From Trissonchulus latispiculum (taxonomy: Eukaryota > Nematoda > Enoplea > Enoplida > Ironidae): 64,000 nt of DNA. Made by a program: the position numbers and the translations under genes. Shown here one piece after another: positions 24,032 through 37,965 of this stretch. A model generated the notes under the pieces. It had not been told where the DNA came from. It worked only from the letters and a program-made list of their open reading frames with translations, and made no database searches. Where the stretch lies: positions 1-64,000 of the forward strand of contig JASAND010027941.1 in the NCBI GenBank assembly GCA_030248195.1, given 5' to 3'. Numbering within the stretch: position 1 is the first letter of the stretch; each line of letters begins with the position of its first letter.

Positions 24032-25028
24032 CAAGCAAATTGGCATGAATGGGTTGCCGCTGGCATTTTTCCTTTTATAAACAAGATATACGTATAAGTC
24101 AATTATCCTACGATATTACTCCTTGTCCCTATGACAACTTTTTATATACCCAAAGAGATCTTTCGATTGATACCCATATTATCGTTTTGCCATAACTTTT
24201 GATTTTGACCCATTTTGGCCGGCTTTGGTCATATACCCCTTTGAGGCCCCGTAACTCATTTTCTCTACATTTTGGTGCTTTGGTCCTATTACAACATTTT
24301 ATCTACGCAACGAGAGCTTTCGAATGATATCCATGTTGGGCGGTTTCTGTTACTTTCAGTTTTGACCCATTTTGACCGATTTTGGCCATTTTTGACCCAT
24401 TTGAGGCTGCGTAACTCATTTTTCCTCCACTTTGTTGCTTTGGCCCTGTTACAACTTTTTATCTACGCAACGAGAGCTTTTCGAATGATACCGGCATCGA
24501 CCGGATACGACAATTTTCAGTTTTGACCCATTTTGGACGGTTTTGTCCATTTTTGACCCCTTTGGAGCCCCGTAACTCAGTTTCTGGACATTTTGGTGCT
24601 TTAAATCTATTACAACTTTTTATCTACGCAACGAGAGCTTTCAAATGATACCGATATGAGCCCGATCTGAGTACTTTCAATTTTGAGCCATTTTGGCCGT
24701 TTTTGGCCATTTTTCACCATTTTTCGCCTCATAACTCAAAATGCGTGCATTTTCAGGCCTTGACCCTATTACAACTTTTTCATTACTCGTCGAGAGCTTT
24801 CGAATGATACCAAAATTAGCTCATTTGGACAACTTTTTTATTTTACTCATTTTTACTCACGGGGGTGCTCCGGGAGCACCTCTGCTCCCCCGGGGCTCCC
24901 CGCGCTTCCGGGAGCAGTTCAAGTCAAGACCTTCAAAATGAGGTATCAACCACCTCTCTACCCCTTTCCAATCTCGAGATAGAGGGGGGGGGGACAAGAA
25001 TCCGGAGAAGAAATAATAATAATTAATA
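24032..25028 (+). repeat. Array unit, 160-bp core type (copy 4)
   Basis: Nearly identical to 9313-10302; by eye I find only a handful of single-base differences over about 1 kb, such as one extra T in GAGCTTTTCGAATG. This implies recent duplication or conversion within the array. Confidence 0.9.
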
Positions 25029-28000
25029 ACTAGCGAAGTTGCGAGAATGGGTTGCCGCGGCATTTTCCCTTTGGGGGGACGGATTTTCAGAAGAATGCAA
25101 CAGTATGTTGGTCGTATTTTTCGCTACACGCATTTCCCAAAAATGCCGCAAGCAGAAAAGTTGTTCAGCTCGACGAGCTCTTTCATTTGCGTACCATATT
25201 GACCACATTTGAAGAAATTTTTTAAAATCCGGGTTTTCGTGAATTCCCGGATTTTCAGTTTTTCGGCTGTAACTTTCGCTAGACGCATTTCCGGAAAATG
25301 CCGCAAGCAGAAATGTTGTTCAGCTCGACGAGCTCTTTCATTTGAGTACCATATTGACCACTTTTGAAGAACTTTTTTAAAATCCGGGTTTTCGGGAATT
25401 CCCGGATTTTCAGTTTTTCGGCCATAACTTTCGCTAGGCGCATTTCCGGAAAATGTCGCAAGAAGGAAAGTTGTTCAGATCGACGAGCTCTTTCATTTGA
25501 GTACCATATCTACCACTTTCGGAAAAATTTTTCAAAATCCGGAATTTTCCGGGTCCAATATCTCGAAATCCGTAAATTTTCCGGAAATTTCGATTTCAGT
25601 TTCGAAATCAGCGCTATCGAATTACCCTATGACCAACTTTTAAGCAAAATCGGAGACAAAAAATTTTTACGTTTCCCTTGGTCCCCCCTTACCATTCTAA
25701 GAAATTCCGGGATTCGCCATTCCCGGAATCCGGGAAATATCGGACTGCCCGCGCTTCAGTCAACACTTCACCCCACCCCAAACCTCCACTGAAAATTTCA
25801 GCCCAATCGGGCCACCCTAGCAAAAGTTAGAGGGGGGGGACAGGGGGTGGTAACGAGATGAATAATAATAAATAATAATAAATCCTACCGGCATCAACGG
25901 GTTGTCGCAGCCATTTTCCTCTTATCTAAAGGGCGAAAACTCAGTTTTGGTACATTTTCAGGCTTTGGTGCTATTGCAACTTTTTTCCTACTCGCTAAGA
26001 GCTTTCGAATGAGTACCATAGAGTCTACTTTTGTGACAATTCTTAGAAATTCGGTATTTCCGGGAATTCCCGGATTTTCGGTTTTTCGGCCATAACTTTC
26101 GCTGGACGCATTTCCGGAAAATGTCGCAAGAAGGAAAGTTGTTAAGCTCGACGAGCTCTTTCATTTGAGTACCATGTCGACCACTTTCGGAGAAGTTTTC
26201 CAAAATCCGGAATTTTCCGGGTCCAATATCTCGAAATCCGTAAACTTTCCGGAAATTTCGATTCCAGTTTCGAAATCAGCGCGGTCGAATTACCCTATGA
26301 CCAACTTTTGAGCAAAATCGGAGACAAAAAATTTTAAAGTCCAAAATCCGGGTTTTCGCGAATTCCCGGATTTTCAGTTTTTCGGCTATAACTTTCACTA
26401 GACGCATTTCCGGAAAATGTCGCAAGAAGGAAAGTTGTCCAGCTCGACGAGCTCTTTCATTTGAGCTCCATATCGACCACTTTTTTGGGGAAAATTTTCA
26501 AATTCCGATATTTTCCGGGGCGAATATCTCGAAATCCGTAAATTTTCCGGAAAATTCGTTTTCGGTTTCGAAATCAGCGCGGTTGAATTACCCTATGACC
26601 AACTTTAGAGCGAAATCGGAGACAAAAAATTTTTACGTTTCCCTTGGTCCCCCCTTACCATTTTTAAAAATTCCGGGAGCCGCCATTCCCGGAATCCGGG
26701 AGATATCGGGATGCCCTTACAAACGGGAGCACTTCAGGTCACCCTACAACTATGGTGAGAATTTCAGCCCGATCGGTCCAGCCAATCTCGAGAAAAAGGG
26801 GGGGGGACACAAATGTTGACCGGAATAATAAATAAATAAATAAATAAATAAAGAAACTTAGCCATATCAAAGGGTTGTCTTTTTTTTAAAAAAATGCGAC
26901 AACCCAATAATAAACGGACATACCCAGATGAAAGGGTTGCCTTTTTTGTGTAAAAAGCGGCAACCCAATAATAATAAATAATAAATAACGGACATACCCA
27001 AGTTAAAGGGTTGCCTTTTTGTTGAAAAAGCGGCAACCCAATAAATAAATAAATAAAGAAACTTAGCCATATCAAAGGGTTGTCTTTTTTTTAAAAAAAT
27101 GCGACAACCCAATAAATCCTACCGGCATCAACGGGTTGTCGCAGCCATTTTCCTCTTATCTAAAGGGTCAAAACTCAGTATTGGTACATTTTCAAAACTT
27201 GGATCAATTACAAATTTTTTCCTACTCGTTGAGGGCTTTCAGATGAGTACCATATCGACTACTTTTGAGACAATTTTTTAAAATTCGGGTTTTCCGTTAA
27301 TTACCGGATTTTTAGTTTTTCGGTTATAACTTTCGCTAGACGCAACATCAGAAAATGTCGCAAGAAGGAAACTTGCTCAGCTCGACGAGCTCTTTCATTT
27401 GAGCCCCATATCGACCACTTTCGGAGAAATTTTTCAAAATCCGGAATTTTCCGGATCGAATATCTCGAAATTCGTAAATTTTCCGGAAATTTCGATTTCA
27501 GTTTCGAAATCAGCGTGGTCGACTTACCCTATGACAACCTTTTAAGCAAAATCGGAGACAAAAAATTTTTACGTTTCCCTTGGTCCCCCCTTACCATTTT
27601 TAAAAATTCCGGGAGCCGCCATTCCCGGAATCCGGGAGATATCGGGATGCCCTTACAAACGGGAGCACTTCAGGTCACCCTACAACTATGGTGAGAATTT
27701 CAGCCCGATCGGTCCAGCCAATCTCGAGAAAAAGGGGGGGGACACAAATGTTGACCGGAATAATAAATAAATAAATAAATAAATAAATAAACTTAGCCAT
27801 ATCAAAGGGTTGTCTTTTTTTTAAAAAAATGCGACAACCCAATAAATCCTACCGGCATCAACGGGTTGTCGCAGCCATTTTCCTCTTATCTAAAGGGTCA
27901 AAACTCAGTATTGGTACATTTTCAAAACTTGGATCAATTACAAATTTTTTCCTACTCGTTGAGGGCTTTCAGATGAGTACCATATCGACTACTTTTGAGA

Positions 28001-30496
28001 CAATTTTTTAAAATTCGGGTTTTCCGTTAATTACCGGATTTTTAGTTTTTCGGTTATAACTTTCGCTAGACGCAACATCAGAAAATGTCGCAAGAAGGAA
28101 ACTTGCTCAGCTCGACGAGCTCTTTCATTTGAGCCCCATATCGACCACTTTCGGAGAAATTTTATAAAATCCGGAATTTTCCGGATCGAATATCTCGAAA
28201 TTCGTAAATTTTCCGGAAATTTCGATTTCAGTTTCGAAATCAGCGTGGTCGACTTACCCTATGACAACCTTTTAAGCAAAATCGGAGACAAAAAATTTTT
28301 AAGTCCAAAATCCGGGTTTTCGTGAATTCCCGGATTTTCAGTTTTTCGGCTATAACTTTCGCTAGACGCATTTCCGGAAAATGTCACAAGAAGGAAAGTT
28401 GTTCATCTCGACGATCTCTTTCATTTGATCCCCATATCGACCACTTTCGGAGAAATTTTTCAAAATCCGGAATTTTCCGGATCGAATATCTCGAAACCCG
28501 TAAATTTTCCGGAAATTTCGATTTCAGTTTCGAAATCAGCGTGGTCGACTTACCCTATGACAACCTTTTAAGCAAAATCGGAGACAAAAAATTTTTACGT
28601 TTCCCTTGGTCCCCCTTACGATTTTTAAAATCCGGGTTTTCGAATCCGGGGAATCTGCCCTTACAAACGGGAGACCAGCCGGGGATTTTCACCCAGATCG
28701 GTCCAGCCAATCTCGAGAAAAAGGGGGGGGGACACAAATGTTGACCGGAATAATAAATAAATAGGTGAAGAATGTGGCCAAATTCGGCTGTTTATTTTTT
28801 AACTTTCGCTAGACACATTTCCGGAAAATGTCGCAAGAAGGAAAGTTGTTCAGCTCGGCGAGCTCTTTCATTTGAGTACCATATCGACCACTTTCAGAGA
28901 AATTTTTCAAAATCCGGAATTTTCCGGGTCGAATATCTCGAAATCCGTAAACTTTCCGGAAATTTGGATGCCAGTTTCGAAATCAGCGTGGTCGAGTTAC
29001 CCTATGACCAACTTTTGAATGAAATCGGAGACAAAAAATTTTTCGACTCAAAATCCGGATTTTCGTGAATTCCCGGATTTTCAGTTTTTCGGCCATAACT
29101 TTCGCTACACGCATTTTCGGAAAATGTCGCAAGAAGGAAAGTTGCTCAGCTCGACGAGATCTTTCATTTGAGTATATACCATATCGACCGCTTTTGGAGA
29201 AATTTTTCAAAATCCGGAATTTTCCGGGTCGAATATCTCGAAATCCGGAAACTTTCCGGAAATTTCAATTTCAGTTTCGAAATCAGCGTGGTCGAGTTAC
29301 CCTATGACCAACCTTTGAGCGAAATCGGAGACAAAAAATTTTTGACCAAATTTTGGAATTTGAAATTTCGCCTTGGTCCCCCCTTACCAACCGAAAAATT
29401 CCGGGATTCGCCATTCTCGGAATCCGGAAGGTATCGGAGCCATCTTGCTTCCCGGAGATGTCCTAGTTAAGGGCTTCAAAATAAGGTATCAACCAGCCCT
29501 GTACCCTTTCCCAATCTCGAGATCTAGGGGGGGGACAGACGGATAATAATAATAATAATAATAAATCCTACCGGCATCAACGGGTTGTCGCAGCCATTTT
29601 CCTCTTATCTAAAGGGCCAACACTCAGTTTTGGTACATTTTCAAAATTTGGTTCTATTACAACTTTCTTCCTACTCGTTGAGGGCTTTCAAATGAGTACC
29701 ATATCGACTAGTTTTGAGACAATTTTTTTAAAATTCCGTTTTCCCGTTTTTCGGTTTTTCGGCTATAACTTTCGCTAGACGCATTTTGGGAAAATGCTGC
29801 AAGCAGGACAGTTGTTCAGCTCGACGAGCTCTTTCATTTGAGTACCCTATCGACCACTTTCGGAAAATTTTTTCAAAATTCGGAAATTTCCGGATCGAAT
29901 ATCTCGAAATCCGTAAATTTTCCGGAAATTTCGATTTCAGTTTCGAAATCAGTGTGGTCGACTTACCCTATGACAACCTTTTAAGCAAAATCGGAGACAA
30001 AAAATTTTTTGGTCCAAAATCCGGGTTTTCGTGAATTCCCGGATTTTCAGTTTTTCGGCTATAACTTTCGCTAGACACATTTCCGGAAAATGTCGCAAGA
30101 AGGAAAGTTGTTCAGCTCGGCGAGCTCTTTCATTTGAGTACCATATCGACCACTTTTGGAGAAATTTTTCAAAATCCGGAATTTTCCGGGTCGAATATCT
30201 CAAAATCCGGAAATTTTCCGGAAATTTCGATTTCAGTTTCGAAATCAGCATGGTCGAATTACCCTATGACCAACTTTTAAGCAAAATCGGAGACAAAAAA
30301 TTTTTACGTTTCCCTTGGTCCCCCCTTACGATTTTTAAAATTCCGGGATTCGCCATTCCCGGAATCCGGGAGATATCGGGATGCCCTTACAAACGGGAGC
30401 ACTTCAGGTCACCCTACACCTATGGTGAGAATTTCAGCCCGATCGGTCCAGCCAATCTCGAGAAAAAGGGGGGGACACAAATGTTGACCGGAATAA

Positions 30497-30531
<35 letters not shown>

Positions 30532-30865
30532 AGAAACTTAGCCATAACAAAGGGTTGTCTTTTTTTTTAAAAAATGCGACAACCCAATAAGCACAGAACG
30601 ATAACAAGGTGTTGACATTTCCTTTGGAAAAGGGGGCAACACAATAAATAAATAAATAAATAAATAAATAAAGAAACTTAGCCATAACAAAGGGTTGTCT
30701 TTTTTTAAAAAAAATGCGACAACCCAATAATAACGGACATACCCAAGTTAAAGGGTTGCCTTTTTGTTGAAAAAGCGGCAACCCAATAATAATAATAATA
30801 ACGGACATACCCAAGTTAAAGGGTTGCCTTTTTGTTGAAAAAGCGGCAACCCAATAATAATAAAT
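25029..30865 (+). repeat. Array units with 296-bp monomers and hairpin clusters
   Basis: Long units start near 25029, 25881, 27116, 27838, 28760 and 29564. Hairpin clusters lie at 26836-27115 (four units), 27786-27837 and 30500-30865 (five units). The first part of the unit at 27116 is repeated almost exactly at 27838, a 722-bp tandem duplication. Confidence 0.87.
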
Positions 30866-32150
30866 AAATCCTACCGGCATCAACGGGTTGTCGCAGCCAT
30901 TTTCCTCTTATCTAAAGGGTCAAAACTCAGTTTTGGTGCATTTTCAAAACTTGGTTCTATTACAAATTTTTTCCTACTCGTTGAGGGCTTTCAGATGAGT
31001 ACCATATCGACTACTTTTGAGACAATTTTTTAAAATTCGGGTTTTCCGGGAATTACCGGATTTTTAGTTTTTCGGTTATAACTTTCGCTAGGCGGATTTC
31101 CGGAAGATCCCGCAAGCAGGAAACTTGTTCAGCTCGACGAGCTCTTTCATTTGAGCCCCATATCGACCACTTTCGGAGAAATTTTTCAAAATCCGGAATT
31201 TTCCGGATCGAATATCTCGAAACCCGTAAATTTTCCGGAAATTTCGATTTCAGTTTCGAAATCAGCGTGGTCGACTTACCCTATGACAACCTTTTAAGCA
31301 AAATCGGAGACAAAAAATTTTTAAGTCCAAAATCCGGGTTTTCGTGAATTCCCGGATTTTCAGTTTTTCGGCTATAACTTTCGCTAGACGCATTTCCGGA
31401 AAATGTCGCAAGAAGGAAACTTGTTCAGCTCGACGAGCTCTTTCATTTGAGCCCCATATCGACCACTTTCGGAGAAATTTTTCAAAATCCGGAATTTTCC
31501 GGATCGAATATCTCGAAACCCGTAAATTTTCCGGAAATTTCGATTTCAGTTTCGAAATCAGCGTGGTCGACTTACCCTATGACAACCTTTTAAGCAAAAT
31601 CGGAGACAAAAAATTTTTAAGTCCAAAATCCGGGTTTTCGTGAATTCCCGGATTTTCAGTTTTTCGGCTATAACTTTCGCTAGACACATTTCCGGAAAAT
31701 GTCGCAAGAAGGAAAGTTGTTCAGCTCGGCGAGCTCTTTCATTTGAGTACCATATCGACCACTCTTGGAGAAATTTTTCAAAATCCGGAATTTTCCGGGT
31801 CGAATATCTCGAAATCCGGAAATTTTCCGGAAATTTCGATTTCAGTTTCGAAATCAGCGTGGTCGACTTACCCTATGACCAACTTTTAAGCAAAATCGGA
31901 GACAAAAAATTTTTACGTTTCCCTTGGTCCCCCCTTACGATTTTTAAAATTCCGGGATTCGCCATTCCCGGAATCCGGGAGATATCGGGATGCCCTTACA
32001 AACGGGAGCACTTCAGGTCACCCTACAACTATGGTGAGAATTTCAGCCCGATCGGTCCAGCCAATCTCGAGAAAAAGGGGGGGGGACACAAATGTTGACC
32101 GGAATAATAAATAAATAAATAAATAAATAAATAAAGAAACTTAGCCATAA
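30866..32150 (+). repeat. Array unit with three 296-bp monomers
   Basis: The clearest example of the monomer: ORF-bearing copies start at 31344 and 31640, exactly 296 bp apart. The tail at about 32040-32110 passes into TAAA repeats and then a truncated hairpin-unit start (AAGAAACTTAGCCATAA) fused to the next unit. Confidence 0.9.
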
Positions 32151-32958
32151 CAAGCAAAGTGGCATGAATGGGTTGCCGCTGCATTTTTCCTCTTATAAAT
32201 AAGATAAGTCAATTATCCTACGATATTACCCCTTGTCCCTATGACAGCTTTTTATATACTCAAAGAGATCTTTCGATTGATACCCATATTGTCGTTTTCC
32301 ATAACTTTTGATTTTGACCCATTTTGGCCGGCTTTGGACATATTTGACCCCTTTGAGGCCCCGTAACTCATTTTCTGTACATTTTGGTGCTTTGACCCTA
32401 TTACAACGTATCTACTCAACGAGAGCTTTCGAATGATATCCATATTGGGCGGTCTCGGTTACTTTCAATTTTGACCCATTTTGACCGGTTTTGTCCATTT
32501 TTGACCCCTTTGGAGCCCCGTAACTCATTTTCTGTAAATTTTGGTGCTTTGAACCTATTACAACTTTTTATCTACGCAACGAGAGCTTTCAAATGATACC
32601 GATATGAGCCCGATCTGAGAACTTTCAATTTTGAGCCATTTCGGCCGTTTTTGGCCATTTTTGACCATTTTCGGCCTCATAACTCAAAATCAGTGCATTT
32701 TCAGGCCTTGACCCTATTACAACTTTTTCATTACTCGCCGAGAGCTTTCGAATGATACCAAAATCAGCTCATTTGGACAACTTTTTTATTTTACTCATTT
32801 TTACTCACGGGGGTGCTCCGGGAGCACCTCTGCTCCCCCGGGGCTCCCCGCGCTTCCGGGAGCAGTTCAAGTCAAGACCTTCAAAATGAGGTATCAACCA
32901 CCTCTCTACCCCTTTCCAATCTCGAGATAGAGGGGGGGGACAAGAATCCGGAGAATAA
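32151..32958 (+). repeat. Array unit, 160-bp core type (copy 5)
   Basis: A close relative of the copy at 22129. It directly follows the truncated hairpin-unit start, giving a chimeric junction at about 32150. Confidence 0.87.
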
Positions 32959-33935
32959 TAATAATAAATCCTACCGGCATCAACGGGTTGTCGCGCATTT
33001 TCCTCTTATTCCTCTGTGCTTATATTGGCTCTGGCTAAAACTCAGTTTTGGAACATTTTCAGACTTTGGTCCTATCACAACTTTTTCCCTACTCGCTGAG
33101 AGCTTTCGAATAAGTACCATATAGACAACTTTTAGGACAATTTTTAAAATTCCGGTTTTTCCGGAAGTTACGGATTTTCCAATCTGCGGACATAACTTTC
33201 GCCAGAAACATTTTCAGAAAATACGGTAATCATAAAAATTACTCAGCGCGACGAGCTCTTTCGCTTGAGTACCATATTGACTAGTTTTGAGCAAATTTTT
33301 CAAAATCCGGAATTTTCCGGATCGAATATCTCGAAATCCGTAAATTTTCCGGAAATTTCGATTCCAGTTGCGAAATCAGCGTGGTCGAATTACCCTATGA
33401 CCAACTTTTGAGCGAAATCGGAGACAAAAAAGTTTTAAGTCCAAAATCCGGGTTTTCGTGAACTCCCGGATTTTCAGTTTTTCGGGCATAACTTTCGCTA
33501 GACGCATTTAAGGAAAATGTCGCAAGAAGGAAAGTTGTTCAGCTCGACGAGCTCTTTCATTTGAGTACCATATCGACCACTTTTAAAGAAATTTTTAAAA
33601 ATCCGAAATTTTCCGGGGCGAATATCTCGAAATCCGTAAATTTTCCGAAAATTTCGATTTCAGTTTCGAAATCAGCGAGGTCGAGTTGCCCTATGACCAA
33701 CGTTTGAGCGAAATCGGAGACAAAAAATTTTCGACCATTTTTTAGAATCGCCTTGGTCCCCCCTTACGATTTTAAAAATCCCGGGAGCCGCCATTCCCGG
33801 AATCCGGGAGATATCGGGCTGCCCCCACTTCCGGTACCACTTCAGGCCACCCTACTACTATGGTGATAATTTCAGCCCGATCGGTCCAGCCAATCTCGAG
33901 AAAAAGGGGGGGGACAAGATTGTTTACCGATATAA

Positions 33936-33966
<31 letters not shown>

Positions 33967-36900
33967 AGAAACTTTCCCATAACAAAGGGTTGTCTTTTTT
34001 TAAAAAAAATGCGACAACCCAATAAATAAACTAGCGCTACTGCAAGAATGTGTTGCCCACAACTGGTTTTTCTGTTTATTTTTCTGCCATAACTTTCACC
34101 AGAAGCATTTCCGGAAAATACGGTAATGATGAAAATTACTCAGCACGACGAGCGCTTTCATTTGAGTACCATATCGACCACTTTCGGAAAAATTTTTCAA
34201 AATCCGGAATTTTCCGGATCGAATATCTCGAAATCCGGAAATTTTCCGGAAATTTCGATTTCAGTTTCGAAATCAGCGCGGTCGAGTTACCCTATGACCA
34301 ACTTTTGAGCGAAATCGGAGACAAAAAATTTTTTGGTCCAAAATCCGGGTTTCCGTGAATTCCCGGATTTTCAGTTTTTCGGCCATAACTTTCGCTACAC
34401 GCATTTCCGGAAAATGTCGCAAGAAGGAAAGTTGTTCAGCTCGACGAGCTCTTTCATTTGAGTACCATATCAACCACTTTTGAAGAAATTTTTCAAAATC
34501 CGAAATTTTCCGGGTCTAATATCTCGAAATCCGTAAATTTTCCGGAAATTTCGATTTCAGTTTCGAAATCAGCGTGGTCGAGTTACCCTATGACCAACTT
34601 TTGAGCGAAATCGGAGACAAAAAATTTTTGACCAAATTTTGGATTTTGAAATTTCGCCTTGGTCCCCCCTTACCAACCGAAAAATTCCGGGATTCACCAT
34701 TCCCGGAATCCGGAAGGTATCGGAGCCATCCTGGTTCCCGGAGATGTCCTAGTCAAGGGCTTCAAAATGAGGTATCAACCACCCCTGTACCCCTTCCCAA
34801 TCTCGAGATCTAGGGGGGGGACAGACGGATAATAATAATAATAATAATCATAATAACTAGCGCTACTGCAAGAATGTGTTGCCCACAACAGGTTTTTCTG
34901 TTTATTTTTCTGAAATAACTTTGGCTAGACGCATTTTCAGAAAATGTCGCAAGAAGGAAACTTGCTCAGCTCGACGAGCTCTTTTGTTTGAGTACCATTT
35001 CGACTACTTTTGGCGAAATTTTTCAAAATCCGGAATTTTCCGAAACGAATATCTCGAAATCCGTAAACTTTCCGGAAATATCGATTCCAGTTTCGAAATC
35101 AGCGTGGTCGAATTACTCTATGACCAACTTTTGAGCAAAATCGGAGACAAAAAATTTTTAAGTCCAAAATCCGGGTTTTCGTGAATTCCCGGATTTTTAG
35201 TTTTTCGGCTTTAACTTTCGCTAGACGCATTTCCGGAAAATGTCGCAAGAAGGAAAGTTGTTCAGCTCGACGAGCTCTTTCATTTGAGTACCATATCGAC
35301 CACTTTTGGAGAAATTTTTCAAAATCCGGAATTTTCCGGGTCGAATATCTCGAAATCCGGAAATTTTCCGAAAATTTCGATTTCAGTTTCGAAATCAGCG
35401 TGGTCGACTTACCCTATGCCCAACTTTTGAGCGAAATCGGAGACAAAAAATTTTTTACCAAATTTTGGGTTTTGAAATTTCGCCTTGGTCCCCCCTTACC
35501 AACCGAAAAATTCCGGGATTCGCCATTCCCGGAATCCGGAAGGTATCGGAGCCATCTCGCTTCCCGGAGATGTCCTAGTCAAGGGCTTCAAAATAAGGTA
35601 TCAACCACCCCTGTACCCCTTCCCAATCTCGAGATCTAGGGGGGGGACAGACGGATAATAATAATAATAATAATAACTAGCGCTACTGCAAGAATGTGTT
35701 GCCCACAACAGGTTTTTCTGTTTATTTTCTGTCATAACTTTCGCTAGGCGCATTTTCAGAAAATGTCGCAAGAAGGAAAGTTGCTCAGCTCGACGAACTC
35801 TTTCATTTGAGTACCATATCGACCACAATTGGAGAATTTTTTCAAAATCCGGAATCTTCGGTAACGAATATCTCGAAATCCGTAAATTTTCCGGAAATTT
35901 CGATTGAAGTTTCGAAATCAGCGTGGTCGAATTACCTTATGTCCGACTTTTGAGTGAAATCGGAGACAAAAAATTTTTTGGTCCAAAATCCGGGTTTTTG
36001 TGAATTCCCGGATTTTCAGTTTTTCGGTCATAACTATCGCTAGACGCATTTTCGGAAAATGTCGCAAGAAGGAAAGTTGCTCAGCTCGACGAGCTGTTTC
36101 ATTTGAGTACCATATCGACCACTTTTGGATAAATTTTTCAAAATCCGGAATTTTCCGGGTCGAATATCTCGAAATCCGTAAATTTTCCGGAAATTTCGAT
36201 TTCAGTTTTGAAATCAGCGTGGTCGAGTTACCCTATGACCAACTTTTGAGCGAAATCAGAGACAAAAAATTTTTGACCAAATTTTGGATTTTGAAATTTC
36301 GCCTTGGTCCCCCCTTACCAACCGAAAAATTCCGGGATTCGCCATTCCCGGAATCCGGAAGGTATCGGACTGCCCAACTGAGAATCCAACGTCCAAGTGA
36401 ATATCTTCAAAATGAGGTATCAACCACCCCTGTACCCCTTCCCAATCTCGAGATCTAGGGGGGGGGACAGACGGATAATAATAATAATAATAACTAGCGC
36501 TACTGCAAGAATGTGTTGCCCACAACAGGTTTTTCTGTTTATTTTCTGCCATAACTTTCGCTAGACGCATTTCCGGAAAATGTCGCAAGAAGGAAAGTTG
36601 TTCAGCTTGACGAGCTCTTTCGTTTGAGTACCATATCGACCACTTTTGGGGAAATTTTTCAAAATCCGGAATTTTCCGGGTCTAATATCTCGAAATCCGT
36701 AAATTTTCCGGAAATTTCGATTTCAGTTTCGAAATCAGCGTGGTCGAGTTACCCTATGACCAACTTTTGAGCGAAATCGGAGACAAAAAATTTTTGACCA
36801 AATTTTGGATTTTGAAATTTCGCCTTGGTCCCCCCTTACCAACCGAAAAATTCCGGGATTCGCCATTCCCGGAATCCGGAAGGTATCGGCGCCATCTTGC

Positions 36901-37965
36901 TTCCCGGAGATGTCCTAGTCAAGGGCTTCAAAATGAGGTATTAACCACCCCTGTACCCCTTCCCAATCTCGAGATCTAGGGGGGGGACAGACGGATAATA
37001 ATAATAATAATAATCATAATAATAAATCCTACCGGCATCAACGGGTTGTCGCAGCCATTTTCCTCTTATCTAAAGGGCCAAAACTCAGTTTTGGTACATT
37101 TTCAGAACTTGGTTCTATTGCAACCTTCTTCCTACTCGTTGAGAGCTTTCAAATGAGTACCATATCGACTACTTTTGAGACAATTTTTAAAAATTCCGAT
37201 TTTCCGGGAATTCCCGGATTTTCGGTTTTTCGGACGGAACTTTCGCAAGGCCCATTTTCCAAAAATGTCGCAAGAAGCAAAGTTGCTCAGCTCGACGAGC
37301 TCTTTCATTTGAGCCCCATATTGACCACTTTTGGGGAAATTTTTCTAAATCCGGAATTTTCCGGGCCGAATATCTCGAAATTCGTAAATTTTCCGGAAAA
37401 GTAGATTCCAGTTTCGAAATCAGCGTGGTCGAGTTACCCTATGACCAACTTTTAAGCAAAATCGGAGACAAAAAATTTTTAGTCCAAAATCCGGGTTTTC
37501 GTGAATTCCCGGATTTTCAGTTTTTCGGCTATAACTTTCGCTAGACACATTCCCGGAAAATGTCGCAAGAAGGAAAGTTGCTCAGCTCGACGAGCTCTTT
37601 CATTTGAGTACCATATCGACTACTTTTGAAGAAATTTTTTAAAATCCGAAATTTTCCGGGGCGAATATCTCGAAATCCGTAAATTTTCCGGAAATTTCGA
37701 TTTCAGTTTCGAAATCAGCATGGTCGAATTACCCTATGACCAACTTTTGAGCTAAATCGGAGACAAAAAATTTTTACGTTTCCCTTGGTCCCCCCTTACC
37801 ATTTTTAAAAATTCCGGGAGCTGCCATTCCCGGAATCCGGGAGGTATCGGGCTACCCGCACTTCCGGTACCACTTCACCCCACCCCCAACTGGTACTGAT
37901 AATTTCAGCTCGATCGGTCCAGCCAATCTCGAGAAAAAGGGGGGGGACAAGATTGTTTACCGATA
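32959..37965 (+). repeat. Array units with 296-bp monomers (six units)
   Basis: Units start near 32966, 34029, 34855, 35677, 36493 and 37026, with one hairpin unit at 33965-34025. The unit at 34029 is a near copy of those at 14453 and 16051, 18-20 kb away. Confidence 0.87.

Noticed and set aside
31320..31345. CENP-B box in the satellite (TTCGTGAATTCCCGG)
   Set aside because: Two or more of the nine essential CENP-B positions do not match, and an intron location argues against a centromere.
31344..32098. Repeated ~99-codon open frames in every 296-bp monomer, each overlapping the next by GTGA
   Set aside because: They start at GTG rather than ATG, the opposite strand is equally open, 296 is not a multiple of three so frames cannot join, and the GGAA/TTCC-rich sequence simply lacks stop codons. 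Copies agree because of homology, not because of visible coding constraint.
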